The notes under the pieces were generated by a model. That model was not told the DNA's origin, ran no database searches, and saw nothing but the letters and a program-made list of their open reading frames with translations. Below are positions 46,691-60,100 of a stretch of DNA of 64,000 nt, piece after piece. A program made the position numbers and the translations under genes. Positions within the stretch are counted from its first letter, which is position 1. Every line of letters starts with the position of its first letter. This DNA comes from Siphonodentalium dalli (Eukaryota; Mollusca; Scaphopoda; Gadilida; Siphonodentaliidae), in assembly GCA_032622095.1 (NCBI GenBank), contig CP136069.1, positions 154,617,043-154,681,042 of the forward strand. The letters are read 5' to 3'.

Positions 46691-47960
46691 ACATATAGGT
46701 CACGGGAACAGCTGGAGTGAGACAAAATATGAATGGGCTACATGCACTACACGCGCAGAAAGACAAAATATAGGACGAATAAAAAGAGAGCCAGAATAGA
46801 CAAACATCCGATATCAACAAATGATGTTTGGTTGAATGATGGAGATGGGGGTTCCACATACATGTACGCCGCAATATGACAGTCTTTCGATCGTATATTG
46901 TGGCTAACAAGGATAGGAATTACTTCTGGCATGGTGAACGGGAAGAGTATTTCCACCACACACAAAGTTAATTGCACTTGACAAGAATTGCGCATGGCCG
47001 GACGAACAGTCTGGACCAATCATCCCTTGGGGAACTTATTAAACATACGCCAGATAGCAACACACGACCAATATTGTACTCTAAACGACGTGGTTTCGTG
47101 GTCAAAATATCATCACCCGTAAATATATCGCCCAATCAGATCGCCACGGACGGGCAACATTAAAATATTGCAATCGAATGCGCCAAGATGTATCTTACAA
47201 CAAATTACTAGCATTCATAGTGTATGGGGTTGTATGTTGAAAAGCTTGTGGGAATAGTTGAAAAACATCAACTCAATGGGCTGGGGTTTCAAATGAAGTG
47301 CTGGCAATTCTGTAAGGGATGCATGCAGTTGTGGACTATAATTGGACAACCCAACAAGGGGCCGCTGGATACGCTCATGCGCAAAAATCCGTGCGTACAT
47401 TATTGGTACCTAAATATTCTGATGAAATGGAAGAGCTACATCGCCTCACGTTATCCTATCCTATCCTTGACATTTCCAAAATTAACCCTCAACAAAACCA
47501 AGCTCCCAAGTTCGAAACATTTCATTGCACCCTCCTTGTGTTGAAATTTTCCAACTGGTACCTCAAGTTTTCCAACTGTTCGAAGTGTCCTGTATTCGTG
47601 TCATCACACGACATTTTCCCAAACCATTTACTTGGTTATATCGTGAGAACATTCCGTTCCTATGTATGTGTCACCACACGACGCTTGCGCACACATGCAC
47701 TTGATGCTATCGCGCGAACATCAAATTGAACGCAAACATTATACTGCGAAACATGGTCTGATTATCGGGGGTCAATTACGTGGCAATTGATATAAACGGC
47801 ACTGTTTATTTGACAAGATAGTGGAACTTAACAACACGATTTAGACAGACTACGTCATTGTAGACATACTGTATCATTACAAATCGGTAGGATGTCGTTA
47901 GATTGTCAACTCTAAAGTTCAGATTTCGCTGTTGGGTGTTACTATTGGGTGTCATAGTTC
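46691..47960. other. no gene recognised upstream of gene 2
   Basis: Overlapping + frames at 47224-47729 (106 and 136 codons) have no start context, domain or splice site that I can support. The region may include regulatory sequence of gene 2, but nothing specific is readable. Confidence 0.35.
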
Positions 47961-47972
47961 GGGGGTTACTTG

Positions 47973-47979
47973 TATATAA
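47973..47979 (+). promoter_or_regulatory. TATA box of gene 2
   Basis: TATATAA in the context CTTGTATATAACACATTG, 59 bases upstream of the ATG at 48032. Transcription would start near 48003, giving a 5' UTR of about 30 bases with no upstream ATG. This is inferred from position only. Confidence 0.5.
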
Positions 47980-48031
47980 CACATTGTTCCGAGGCTTTGG
48001 CATTATAGAGTATATCGTTGAAGCATCCGCT

Positions 48032-48101
48032 ATGAGGACATTCGAAGCGCTACTCGTGAGTTTGTTGTGGAGTTTCGGCGATGGATTTTTCTTCTCGCCA
48101 C
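48032..48101 (+). CDS. gene 2 exon 1 (signal peptide)
   Basis: The ATG has G at -3. It encodes MRTFEALLVSLLWSFGDGFF then FSP, a typical short signal peptide with a hydrophobic core ALLVSLLW. Donor CCAC|GTAAGT at 48102, phase 1, matching the next exon. Confidence 0.7.
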
Positions 48102-51100
48102 GTAAGTCTTGAAGGAAACCCTCAACTATATAAAAAGATATTTGTATCAACCAGAATCGTTTATATTTAATGTAATGCAATGCAATGAAATGTAAAGCAA
48201 TTTAATGCAATGCAATGCAGTGTAATGAATGTAATGCATTGTACTATATGTAAGATATTTGTATCAAGCAGAATCGTTTGTATGTAATGTAATGCAATGC
48301 AATGAAATGTAATGCAATGTAAAGCAATGTAATGTATGTAATTCAATATAATGCGATATAATGCATTGTAATACATTGTAATGCAATGTAATACAATGTA
48401 ATGCAACGTAATGCAATGTAATGCATTGTACTGCAATTTTGTGCAATGTAATACAATGTAATACAATGTAATACGATGTGATGCAATATAATGCATTGTA
48501 ATGCATGGAATGTGATGTAATGATATGTAATTCAATGTAACGCAATGCGATTCAATACAATGAGATGTAATGCTATGCATTGCAATGTATACCATGTAAT
48601 GTAATGATTTGTTACTCAGATACAATATGTGCAACATGAGAATTAGATCAATAACATGACTCAACTACATTCAGTATATATACAGCAAACAACAAAAACA
48701 TAAGTACCGATCACCCATCAGTGCAATTATTGATAATGTGTATGCTTTGGGTGCGGGCTAAGAGGTTATAACACGCCAATCAGCCCTCGACAAATGGAAG
48801 TTATCTAATGAGGTCCGGTGACCTACCTTTATTTACGGTAAAGATCTTTAAATCGTCGCATGTTCTATTAAACGGTCTGTCGTGATTACAACAAGCCTAT
48901 GCATTGTATTCGCGGCGCACACCTTGATTAACCAATTATGATTTCTCGATCATTCAAACAACTAATGTGTCCGCCAAGGTGAGCGTTACTAATATGGGCT
49001 GTGATACCACGTTTTTTTTTTTCTTGTTTTTTTTTTATACACAAATGAATGTTTGCATCCCTTTTCATATTTTGATAATGGAGTCTATGTCCCTGTCTCA
49101 TTTTAATTTCTTCGAAGAAATATATAAGCAAATGCCCACGAACTCATCCGAATCCCCCTTATCTGAAGTTTTGGTATGACGTACTCGGTATTACATACTT
49201 TTCTTATTTAATTATTAACGTTTATATCTTTGGCATGAGATATAGCCGCTGTCATCTACGATGTCGCTACGTCACTGCATTTGCTTGTGCGAAAACGTGG
49301 TATCACAGCCCATATTAGTAACGCTCACCTTGGTCCTTGGCGGACACATCAATTGTTTGAATGATCGGGAAATCATAATTGGTCAATCAAGGTGTGCGCC
49401 GCGAATACAATGCATAGGCTTGTTGTAATCACAACAGATCGTTTAATAGAACAGGCGACGATTTAAATATCTTTACAGTAAATAAAGGTCGGTTACCGGT
49501 CCTCATTAGATAACTTCCATTGGTCGAGGGCTGATTGGGGTGTTATAAATAAACAGTTTCTTCGTGTCCTCCGGTGAACCTCTTAGCCCGCATCCAAAGC
49601 ATACACATTATCAATTTATTTTTGCATGTATTTACAAATAATATATCTATTTACTTTTATTTTAGCGCCACGGCGCTCGACGCGAGTGACTCGTGTCCGC
49701 ATACCCGCCTGTTTACATGTTTTGTTCCAAGTTAGATGTTTAAGGGGGAGGTCAAGTGACAAATTTTGAATGAAGATTTCCATGCAAATATGCGGAGCAA
49801 AAGTTTCCAAGTTACACGTACTTCTGAGTGTGATTTGATGTGGTATTGGATACTTGTGAGTGTGATTTGATGTGGTATTGGATACTTCTGAGTGTGATTT
49901 GATGTGGTATTGGAAACAACATGTATTTATCTGGATGGTCTTCTTATAACTTGTTCCATTATAATGTTGGTGTATTTATTTTTGAATTTTATATTGATTT
50001 TTCAATGTAGGCCATGTGATGTAATTCCAAACAAAAATTATTGAAAAAATTTACAATTGAGCCTAGTTCAGAAGATGTTTTCTATGGAGTGGTTGGTCGA
50101 TTTGCTTCAGATTTTGGGCGATTTTATTGTAATGTTACATTCTTCCAATTGGCATAACGCCTGTATAGTAATTTATCAGTTTCAAGAACCCATACAAGTA
50201 CATAATATGGCTTTAAGTATAATAATTATCCATAGCAGAACACACATCGACACTGCAAACGTAACACCTTCCCCGGCGATGTGGCACGAGTGCGTGTGTG
50301 GCTTTCAATATATTTCCCAGGTCAACTGGTCAGCGCGAACAATTCCTGCTGTTTACTGTTGCATGACTTTTGTGTCGGCCCGTCTGACCTAGTTTTATGA
50401 AAACTCTGTGTGTGTGATACTCGATGTCAGGGATGATTACGAAATGAAAGGAGTTGAACGTTGTAGAAGGGTCAGGCGGGCTGACGGCTAAAGATTTACC
50501 TTACTACCATGGATTTTGTTATTGGTATATAAACAATTATACAGTAAGCATGTGCATGCTCTTATATATGCGAGGCTCCCTATGAGAGACTCGCATATAT
50601 AAGAGAATACACTGGCGCATGATAGCTAATGCTGCACGAGCGCAGCTCCCGCCACGAAAGGGTTAAAATGAGTAGAAAAGATCATAATTCAGAACACACA
50701 TTATTATCAGCCGCTTTTAAGTGACGAATTTCTATCCAAACGTCGATATCTGATCACAAAAATATCCTTTTTTGAGGTTCCTGATTACGATCTAATTATG
50801 TTCAGATATAGAAGACGTACCACTGTATTTGTATGGTGTCAGATAACATATATACACATGCCTTCCAACAACCTTGCAACTCGAATTTCACTCTTGGGCG
50901 AGCCCTTGGCAAATCAGAGAGGGAGACTCCTGGCAGGTCGCACTGAGTTGTTGTCAGAGATGGACTTTTGTTACATTGAGTTTGTCTTACATGGTTCCTA
51001 TTGCCTATTGTTTTTTCACTGTCGTCAAACAAATTAAAGTCAAAAGCAGACATAAGAAGATAACCATCATCCCACGTGATAACAAGTCATTCTGTTAACT

Positions 51101-54100
51101 GATAGCTTAATAAAAAACAAAACAAAAAAACATACACAAAAAACAAAACAAATGGGTTACCTCCAAACTGTTATTTCGAGTAGACACTCATCGCAGAACC
51201 ATGTGAGGAAGAAGTATATTATAGGACAGTATTTTCTTCATATGTCATGTAATTTATTTACCTTAAATGTGCTAAAAAAAATCATAAAATTTATGTCATT
51301 CCAGTTTTGTGATGTATTAATCAATATTTTTAATCCCAATAAAAATTATTTAAAAAAACAAAAAAACAACATATATACACATGTAGTGCTTATTTAGTGT
51401 CTCTCTATTTCACTGACCATTATATACGATGGATTCTTTTGCATCATGTACTAATATCCCTTTAATTTTATACTTTACAGCGGCGACATGGGACGGTTTG
51501 AGGGGTAAGTCATAGTTAAAAGTGATCTGAATGGGATTTCCGTCATAGTTATATAATAGTGATCTGAATGGGGGTTCCGCCATAGTTAATAGTGATCTGA
51601 ATGGGGTTCCGCCACAGTTAATAGTGATCTGAATGGGCTTCCGCCATAGTTAATAGTGATCTGAATGGGGTTCGCCATAGTTGATAGTGATCTGAATGGG
51701 GGTTCCGCCATAGTTAATAGTGATCTGAACGGGGTTCCGCCATAGTTAATAGTGATCTGAATGGGGTTCCGCCACAGTTAATAGTGATAGAAAGGGGATA
51801 TCTGTCGGAAATCATTATCTGCGAATTTAAAGACATTGTACCAAGTACCAAAACCCGCATGCGATATATTTGAGGAAATCTAAAGACTCGTAAGTTAACT
51901 ATTAAACTCAGCCAGTTTTCCTACTTCTGGTGATTAGCCATTGACTCAATGTGTTGACGTTCAATAAATGGTAATGCGATATCTAATATTGATCACACTT
52001 CGCCTCACATGACACCATATCCGACCACTATATGTCAGAGTTATGGAAGCACGGACTCAGTATGAGTGTTCATTGCTTCACATTTGCTTAACTCAGTGAG
52101 CGTGAACAAATTATTATCGAAATGGCCATGTGTCGATCGGAATGGTACACCGAGAGTCCCTCAAACCAAATCAAGCTTGAAAATCGGTCCCGATTTTCAT
52201 CCATGCCGGGGTTCGAACCCGCGCCAACCTCGTCTAGCCCATACTGTGATCTTATCCACGACCTAACCACCTCGGCGATGGGGTCATTCTTAAAAAAGGA
52301 AGCACTTTCACCGAGAGTTGGAAAGCGTATCAGTCTGAACATGGGTTTTGATAATACTATAGGAACATATTTAATAATTCTTTCACTTTTCTCATTCTAT
52401 AGTGAAATGGGGTGTTAACCCTTTCAGCAGATGGACCTTTGCTCCGCTGCCGAGAACCGAAACAGATGCAGAGTCACAAGGATGGGTCAAGTTTTCTGAA
52501 TGCACAGGTATGTATAAATTAGCCTGCTATATCTGGATTAAACCCTGTACCATTCAGAACGGGCCGGCGTACCTTTCAGCACTTTTTATGGTGAGAGTAA
52601 CCTCTTCAATCGGATATATATTTGTGGGTTATGAACAAGGAGGGTGACCGAACTCGTGTTTCTGGACAAGTTTGAAAGCATAGGAGACTTTGTTGCATTA
52701 TTAGTTAGATATGATATTTTTGTCCAGAGCAGCCTGTTATCGAACTATGTGAATATATCGCTTCAATTTGCCCTTAAACCCAGTATTACGACATCACAAA
52801 TCCGAGTAATAGCGTTTAACGACTTGCTGAAAATTTACTTCACTGCTAAATTAATGTGTAGATATCGATTCTATTTATGTTACTCGTTTGAAAGAGTTGT
52901 CAGTTACTAGCGATGCGATAGAATTAATAAATAGGGTATTATTTCGGTCTCAGGTTGATATGAGCTTACCTCGGCCTGATATCGAAACCAAGTAATATCC
53001 TATAATTATTACATAGATAGTAATTAAATTCATTATCGTCCAATTAATTCTACCACGTGATAATGACATATTCAGCGGTACCAGGTCACCACTCCCGGCG
53101 TCTCTCTCGTCAGATGCAAGATACTGTCGATATCGGACAGACTAACTGGTCTGATATAACCGATCTTATATTACTAGATACAGATCAGCTGTGACGTCAT
53201 GGCACACCTAGTCAGGGAGCCTGCTGGGTTATATTTGCACAATCGCGTACGAAAGGTTTGATGCCCAAGATTTGTTACACCCCAGGAACGTTCAAGGAAA
53301 TCGGATTTCTTAAGTTCCGCATTCCTGGCGTTTAGGGGGCAGAGACCCCACAAAAACCCCCAAAATTACTTCTATTTGCACTTTTGAGTACAAAGCTGAT
53401 TTTTATATTAATAGTGCTCCAGCAAACGAAAGGTTTGATGCCCCAGATTTGTTACACCCCAGGAATGTTCAAAGAAATCGGATTTCTTAAGTTCCGCATT
53501 CCTGGCGTTTAGGGGCCAGAGACCCCACGAAAACCCCAAAAATGACTTCAATTTGCACTTTTGAGTACAAAGCTGATTTTTATATTAATAGTGCTCCAGC
53601 AATTACTGATCAACAATACACAATTTCTTAAACGAAATTTCCTGGCGTTTTCATTTCAGAAGGAGGGTTTTGAAAGTACCCCCAAAACCCCAAAAATTAC
53701 TTCTATTTGCACTTTCGATTACAAAGCTGATTTTCATATTAATAGTGCTCTAGTCAGCACTGATCAATAATACACAATTTCTGAAACAAAATTCCCTGGC
53801 GTTTTCATTTCAGAATTGGTTTTTTGAAAGTACCCCCAAAAACACGAACATTTACTTTTATTTGCACATATTGTCGAGACAAAGCCGATTTTTTCCTCAA
53901 TAGTTATCCTGATATCGCTGGTCATAATAACCTCGTTTAAGAAACGAAAAATCCGCGACGTTTTCATTTAAGAACACGGGTCACCAGAACAAAAATTGAC
54001 CTTACCCCAATAATACTTAATTATATAGGAGTAAGTATTATAGGGTGGGGTAACTTTTGTTCTGGGGATCTGTGTTAAGGAGATGATGGGTTTGAATTAA

Positions 54101-57100
54101 GTACCCAACCAAAACCCGAAAAAATAGTTTTGTTTGCATTGCCGTACGCACAGATGATATTTTGTCTTAATACTATCTCCACTATCATAATTGTTCACAG
54201 ACCAAATGGTGAGCCATATCACGAGGATTTGACCCTTCAGTGTCCATCAAATTAAAATAGATTTAAAACACAATTTCAAAGAAAATTCAATTATTATTTT
54301 AATGCCCAGAAGGGAATTGAACTCACCAGTATAGTGAATACTGAATACCAATAAGATGGCAGATAGGAACCATTAATGCCCACTTTAGCAGAAATGAGGG
54401 TATCAATATCGAAAATAGGATGGCAAAAAGTGTAAAGATTCCGGAGTACATGTAATCGTTTTCATATTAGAGTAGAATTTTCCAATATCCATTCTTTATG
54501 TCCAAAACGAAAAACTAATTTTTGTTTAAATACTATGCACAACTTCAATGGGAGATCACATCAGAAGCAACCGACCCGGCACTACTTAATTGTTTGTGCC
54601 ACCCATTGGATCGTTTGAGACACCAATTGGGTGTTTTTGGACACTAGGCGTACGTATGGGACACACGAGTTGTGGAATGAGACACTCATTTGTCGACTGA
54701 TTCACTTATTGGGTTGTTGAATGGATTGAGACGATGGTGGTTTGGGAAACCTGTTGTATGACACAGGACTCTCCTCGGATGGCCTGGGACACTAGTTTTT
54801 GTGCATATTGGACACTCTATTCCTTTCGAACACTCGCTGTGTGGTTTGGGACACTCATTTGGTGGTTTGGGGCAATCATTGGATGGATTGACCCACTCTT
54901 TGTATGATTTGGAGCACTCGTTGGATGGTTAGGGACACTCATTTTTGGTAGTTTGGGACAAAACCTGTATAGTTTGGAGCGTCAGTTGCATTGTTTGGGG
55001 CACTACCATGCACTGTGGTTTGGAACAATCGTTGCAGGGTTACAACAATAATCGGGTTAATTTAGATGGCTTGTGACACTCATTGTGTGGGCTTGGACAC
55101 CAGGTGCATGGCTCGGGGGACCATCTATGTGGGTTGGGAACCAGTTACATATGGTTTGGGGCACTAGTTGGTGGATTGGGAAACTCGTTGGGTGGATTAT
55201 TTACGATGGTTTACTCTGGACAATATTTGAGTATGAGGCACCAGACGTATGGATTGGGATACTCACAGATTGGTTTTGGATACTAGGTAGGTGATTCATA
55301 TATTGTTTGGTACACCGTTAGGTGATTTGGGACACTCATTTGATGTATTCTGAAACTAGTCGGTGGCTTTGGAAACGTGTATGATGGCATATATACCACT
55401 ACTTATTGGCTATATATTTATTCGATATTTGAAGATTTAGTTTAAAAAGTAAAAAAGTTAGACATTAAAAAAGCACTTCAATTGTTGACTTCCGGTCGCC
55501 ATTTTCGTCGTCATTTTTGAAAACTCGGGTTATGACTTACTATTATCGGATTAGGATTGGATATCTTGTATGGTGGCGCAACTGGCACCTATGGTAAAAG
55601 TTACCGTAAAATGCTCTTTTTGCTACTTCGGAAGCCATTTTGTCCTCCATTATGGATTTTTTTCAGTCAAATTATGCATGAAATGACAGGTATATGCCAT
55701 GGAATCAAGAACAATGAGTTTTTGTTGTAAATGTATGTAGTGAGTGGGGGTATACTCCCGGACTCCCGGAAATGTCCGCCATATTGCCCGGTACATACAC
55801 TGTCACCTTTTAACGTCGAAATAGTTTGAGCAGACATCCTTACAATAAAAAAAATGAGTGAAGTTTAATCCTGGGAGGGGTGTGTGCACGTTTGACCGAA
55901 ATTTCAATTTTCATTTTCATGTTTTTCTGCATTTTTTTTTTACCCAAAAATAACGACTTTTCCTCCCTGAAACGCGCGGAAATTTGGGCTTTTTGGTCAT
56001 ATTTAGCAGTTAGGGTACGTTTATGGTCAGTAGATTTGTATATTTACAGAATTTACACTAAAAACAGCTTATTATAAATTTATTTCGGGTTCACATCAAA
56101 ATTGTGCTTTGTATTCGACAGTATGTGCAAATAAAAGTAAATTTTCGTGTATTTTGGGGTACATTCAAAAGCCCCTTCTGAAATGAAAACGCCAGGAGAT
56201 TTCGTTGCAGAAATTGTGTATTATTGGTCAGTGATTGCTGGAGCACTATTAATATTAAAATCAGCTTTGTGCTCAAAAGTGCAAATAGAAGTAACTTTTG
56301 GGGTTTTTGTGGGGTCTCTGGCCCCTAAACGCCAGGAATGCGGAACTTAAGAAATTGGATTTCTTTAAACGTTCCTGGGGTGGAAAAAATCTGGAGCATC
56401 AAACCTTTCGTACGCGATTGTGCAAATAGAACCCAGCAGGCTCTCGGGTTAAGAGGGATATCATGCAATAATCACGTCCGAGTCGTAATGTGGTCTAACT
56501 GCTAAAACGACGTAAAATCCTAACCAAACAAACAAACAAACACGTCACCTTCCGTGTTAGCCAAGTCTCTTTAAAAAGCCGACGAAATCCTATCGGATGT
56601 GGAGGATGTTTTCTGATGCACAAACTTAATCATTTGCCGATAATCAAACACCTGATAATACAAAAGCTACCACCAACAAATCTGGCTATGTAATAATAAG
56701 GTCATTAAACGGTCTTCGACTTGGGGGAAATAAGCTCTTCCATAAATAGAAACCATATAGGCCGGTCTATTTCAATCACGTGATTGACCATACATGTGCA
56801 CACTACCGGTAAATACGTCTTTTGACTGGGAGACTCGTCTGTTAAACTTGAACTAATTATTGCTATTTATTACTATTTATCAATAAGTTATGCATGATCA
56901 AGTCTGGTGCTGGCATGCAGTGAATACTACCTGCCACTAACTCGCGGCCATATTTGATCCACCAAGTCCGGTTCCCGATTTCATAGATTAATCCTGCTCC
57001 GGCCCGTTGTTTCAGTGCTACATGTCAACGTTCTGGAGTAGCATTTCCATATATTGAGCCTTTGAATATTCATGACTTCCATATATGGAAATGCTACTCC

Positions 57101-60100
57101 AGAATTTTGACATGTAGCACTAAAACCACAGAACCGGACATGGTGTATCCAATATGGCCGCGGGTTAGTGACAGGGCGTATAAGTCACAGCTATGCGTTA
57201 ATGAGCCAACGTCATCGCATTATTACCAGGGCCGTATACTGTAGGAATTGTATCTATATATCGAAGAGGCTATTTCCTTAGCGAAGCGTAAATGGCCGAG
57301 TCTTTGAGAATGATTGACTTTGTACATTCTGCAATCGCGTCTAAAATACTCACCGGTACGGAGTTGTAAAACGTTCGATAACCTCAAAGTATTGGAGAGG
57401 CACATATATACGTATAGGGTCCGTATCTGGTTTATATGCGCGGCGTCCAATTTGGATGGTGGTAATGGTTTCATAGTATTTCGAAAGAGCTTGTTGGAGA
57501 CCACCCTACAAAACCCCTTGTTCGAACGAATCGATCGAGGGCCGTTGAATTATATAGGGCATATTCGATCGTCACTGGGCGGTGGCCATTTTGGATCGGG
57601 GTGTGGGTTTCTGAGTATTTCGAAAGGTTGTCTTGGGAACCATGCACACTACCAAGCTGCAAGGCAAGTTCAGTACCCTCGTTAAGATGGTCTTACCGCT
57701 GCCATCACGTATTATCATATCCATAATGATCCAACCAATGGTGGCAGTCAAACAGTTCTTTGAATGTGTCAATATTTTCTGCTGCGACAATTTGTGCGGG
57801 CCGATTAATCCATGTAGTGATTACTCTTTGTGTAAAGAAATGTTTTCGAACATCTTTCTTGACACAATGTTTCAGTAATTTGTATTCGTGACATCGGCTG
57901 CCTTTGTGCAATGTGTTCTCAAATAAGTTATGTTTGTCGATGTTGTACATACCATGAGTTATTTTGTACACTTCTGTCGTGTTTCCTCTTTTTGTCTATA
58001 CTTTAGTGACATGAGGTTAGCCTTAACCAATCGATCCTTATAAGGAAGTTTCCAAAGCGATGGTATCATCTTGGCAGCTCTCCTCTATGTGCGCTCTATA
58101 CTTCTATAATGTATTAATACATAAACCGTTTCCATATTCTAACAAGGGTCTTATCAATGTCATCATTAAGATTGATGTTATATCTTTGTCTTTGTATTCG
58201 AATGATTTCTTTATTATGTGTAATATTTTATTAGCTTTCATCATTGTTTCATTTACGTGCTGGTCAAATTGAGATTGTCTTCGATATACACTCCAAGGTC
58301 TGTTTACCTATGAATCACACGCTTTACGTGTGTATCTGTCATAAAATATTTTTTGTTTGGGTTGTTGTGTCCAAATTACATAACGTGATTTAGTTAAACT
58401 TCAGTTACCAGTCGTTTGACCACTGACATCCGGTGTTTATTGAAGCCTGTATGTCACATGTATTTGTTGTACCGTAAATTTAAGGGTTTTGTCAGTGATT
58501 ATACATTCTGGTTTGGTGTAGACAATTTTCAAATGAATATGGACAGTTTGGTTTCTACGAATAATGCAGAATGAATTGTTACCGATAAAATTCTTAAATA
58601 TAAAACAAAATGTGTTTACCTCATATTCTGTGTACCAGTGACAGTGGACAGACCAGCGTGACAGGGGACTGAACTCTGTCGTACAGACCAGGGTAACTTG
58701 GGACTGAACTTTATCTCACAGGCCACCATAGCAGGGGACTGAACTCTGCCTTGAACTTGTCCACAGAACAGCACACTTTATTTTGACGATATAATACGAT
58801 TAGCCGCCTAAAATGCAGAATAAGGAACAAGTAACGGCCTAAAATGTCACAGAGGGGGGTATACCCTGCCCCATGAATGGTCTTCCTGTGACATTTCGGA
58901 AAGAGAGAGAACGAAATACCAAATATTGGCCCAATTGAACGTTGTTCTGTAATCTATGATACCGTATTGGGGGGGGGGTGTCACGGGACGAAATCTTCCA
59001 ACAAGCGTTTTACTATTTTTATCGACAGAGAATCCGCTATTTCTTGGGAAGCGATACGTAAAAGACGATGATTACGCCGTGGCTCTTCTGTATGACGTCA
59101 ACGGATTTATAGCTGGTATCCAAACGGCCGTGAGTATAATACTGCTGTTTTCGATGTGACCCGCCATATCAAATCCAGTCGTAAGTCGGATTTTTATACC
59201 CTGTGCCAATGCATTCTCTTATATATGCGAGTCGACCATAGGTCGCCTCGCATATATAAGAGAATGCATTGGCTTAACAATTTTGTATCATGTTTTTTAA
59301 ATAAATGTTTTTTACAATTTTTAGGACATAAAATAAAAAAAACATCCATTACCCTGCAGGGAGCCCCACACATATATAGAAACACATAGAAGAGTGTCGT
59401 CTGCTCATGTTTGTCTGGGGCTCTGTATGGGTGAAATTATAAAATTGTTAAAGAATACAAGAACAAATTATTAAAATTGTAAAAAATTGTTTGGCCAATG
59501 CATTCTCTTATATATGCGAGGCGACCTATGGTCGACTCGCATATATAAGAGAATGCATTGGCACAGGGTAAAACAAATCCCGACTTCCGACTGGATTTGA
59601 TATGGCGGGTCACATATTAGGTTTTGAACCCACGGCGACAATATAATACGATTAGCCACATGCATAAACGGGACAACAGAGAGATTCCGCTTCTAGCGAT
59701 GGCGAAGTGTATGGTTTGTACGTGTTTCCTTGGTAACTGTGTACTACGTAGGCTACATACACGTATTCATGTGTATTCGTGTGTATAATATGAATGAAGC
59801 TTGACGTCGTTATTGTTGCTTTTGACACTGTAACACCTTTGAGGGACGAAACGGAAGTTTCAATAAAACAAAGTGGAAGCAATAATAATTTGTGTATACA
59901 GTTCTGTATACCGTCGTAATTTTTGAGTATATGCAGAAGACACATTACATGGAATTCAGTTCCAAACTCCATGCAGGGCGTATCTTCCTTGATGACTCGG
60001 TAAGACCGCTGCTACCGGCAACATTTTACCCACATTAAATTTTGGTGGATTCCCGCGATGTTAATATATTATTAGGCGAACATAGCCACAATCATGTTTC

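Larger units (their letters stand above)
53216..56445. mobile_element. 3.2-kb TIR element with internal tandem repeats
   Basis: The left end GAGCCTGCTGGGTTATATTT and the right end (complement of GAGCCTGCTGGGTTCTATTT) open arms that match inverted over about 370 bases (53216-53600 and 56080-56445). Both carry TGCACAATCGCGTACGAAAG and AGTTCCGCATTCCTGGCGTT. The left arm is itself repeated in direct order (53243-53417, 53418-53604, further worn units to 53960). The core holds a hairpin (53993-54065) and a minisatellite (54590-55360). No transposase seen. Confidence 0.8.

Noticed and set aside
47224-47729. Overlapping + frames of 106 and 136 codons upstream of gene 2
   Set aside because: They overlap in different frames, lack splice support and lie before the TATA box of gene 2.
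52210-52270. tRNA gene on the - strand
   Set aside because: A and B boxes are present, but no cloverleaf stems are complete and the body continues into SINE sequence.
52428-52507. Shorter version of gene 2 exon 3 using the AG at 52426-52427
   Set aside because: It would enter in phase 2 to stay in the coding frame, which does not match exon 2. The AG at 52401-52402 gives phase 1 and restores the VKWGVNPFS run.
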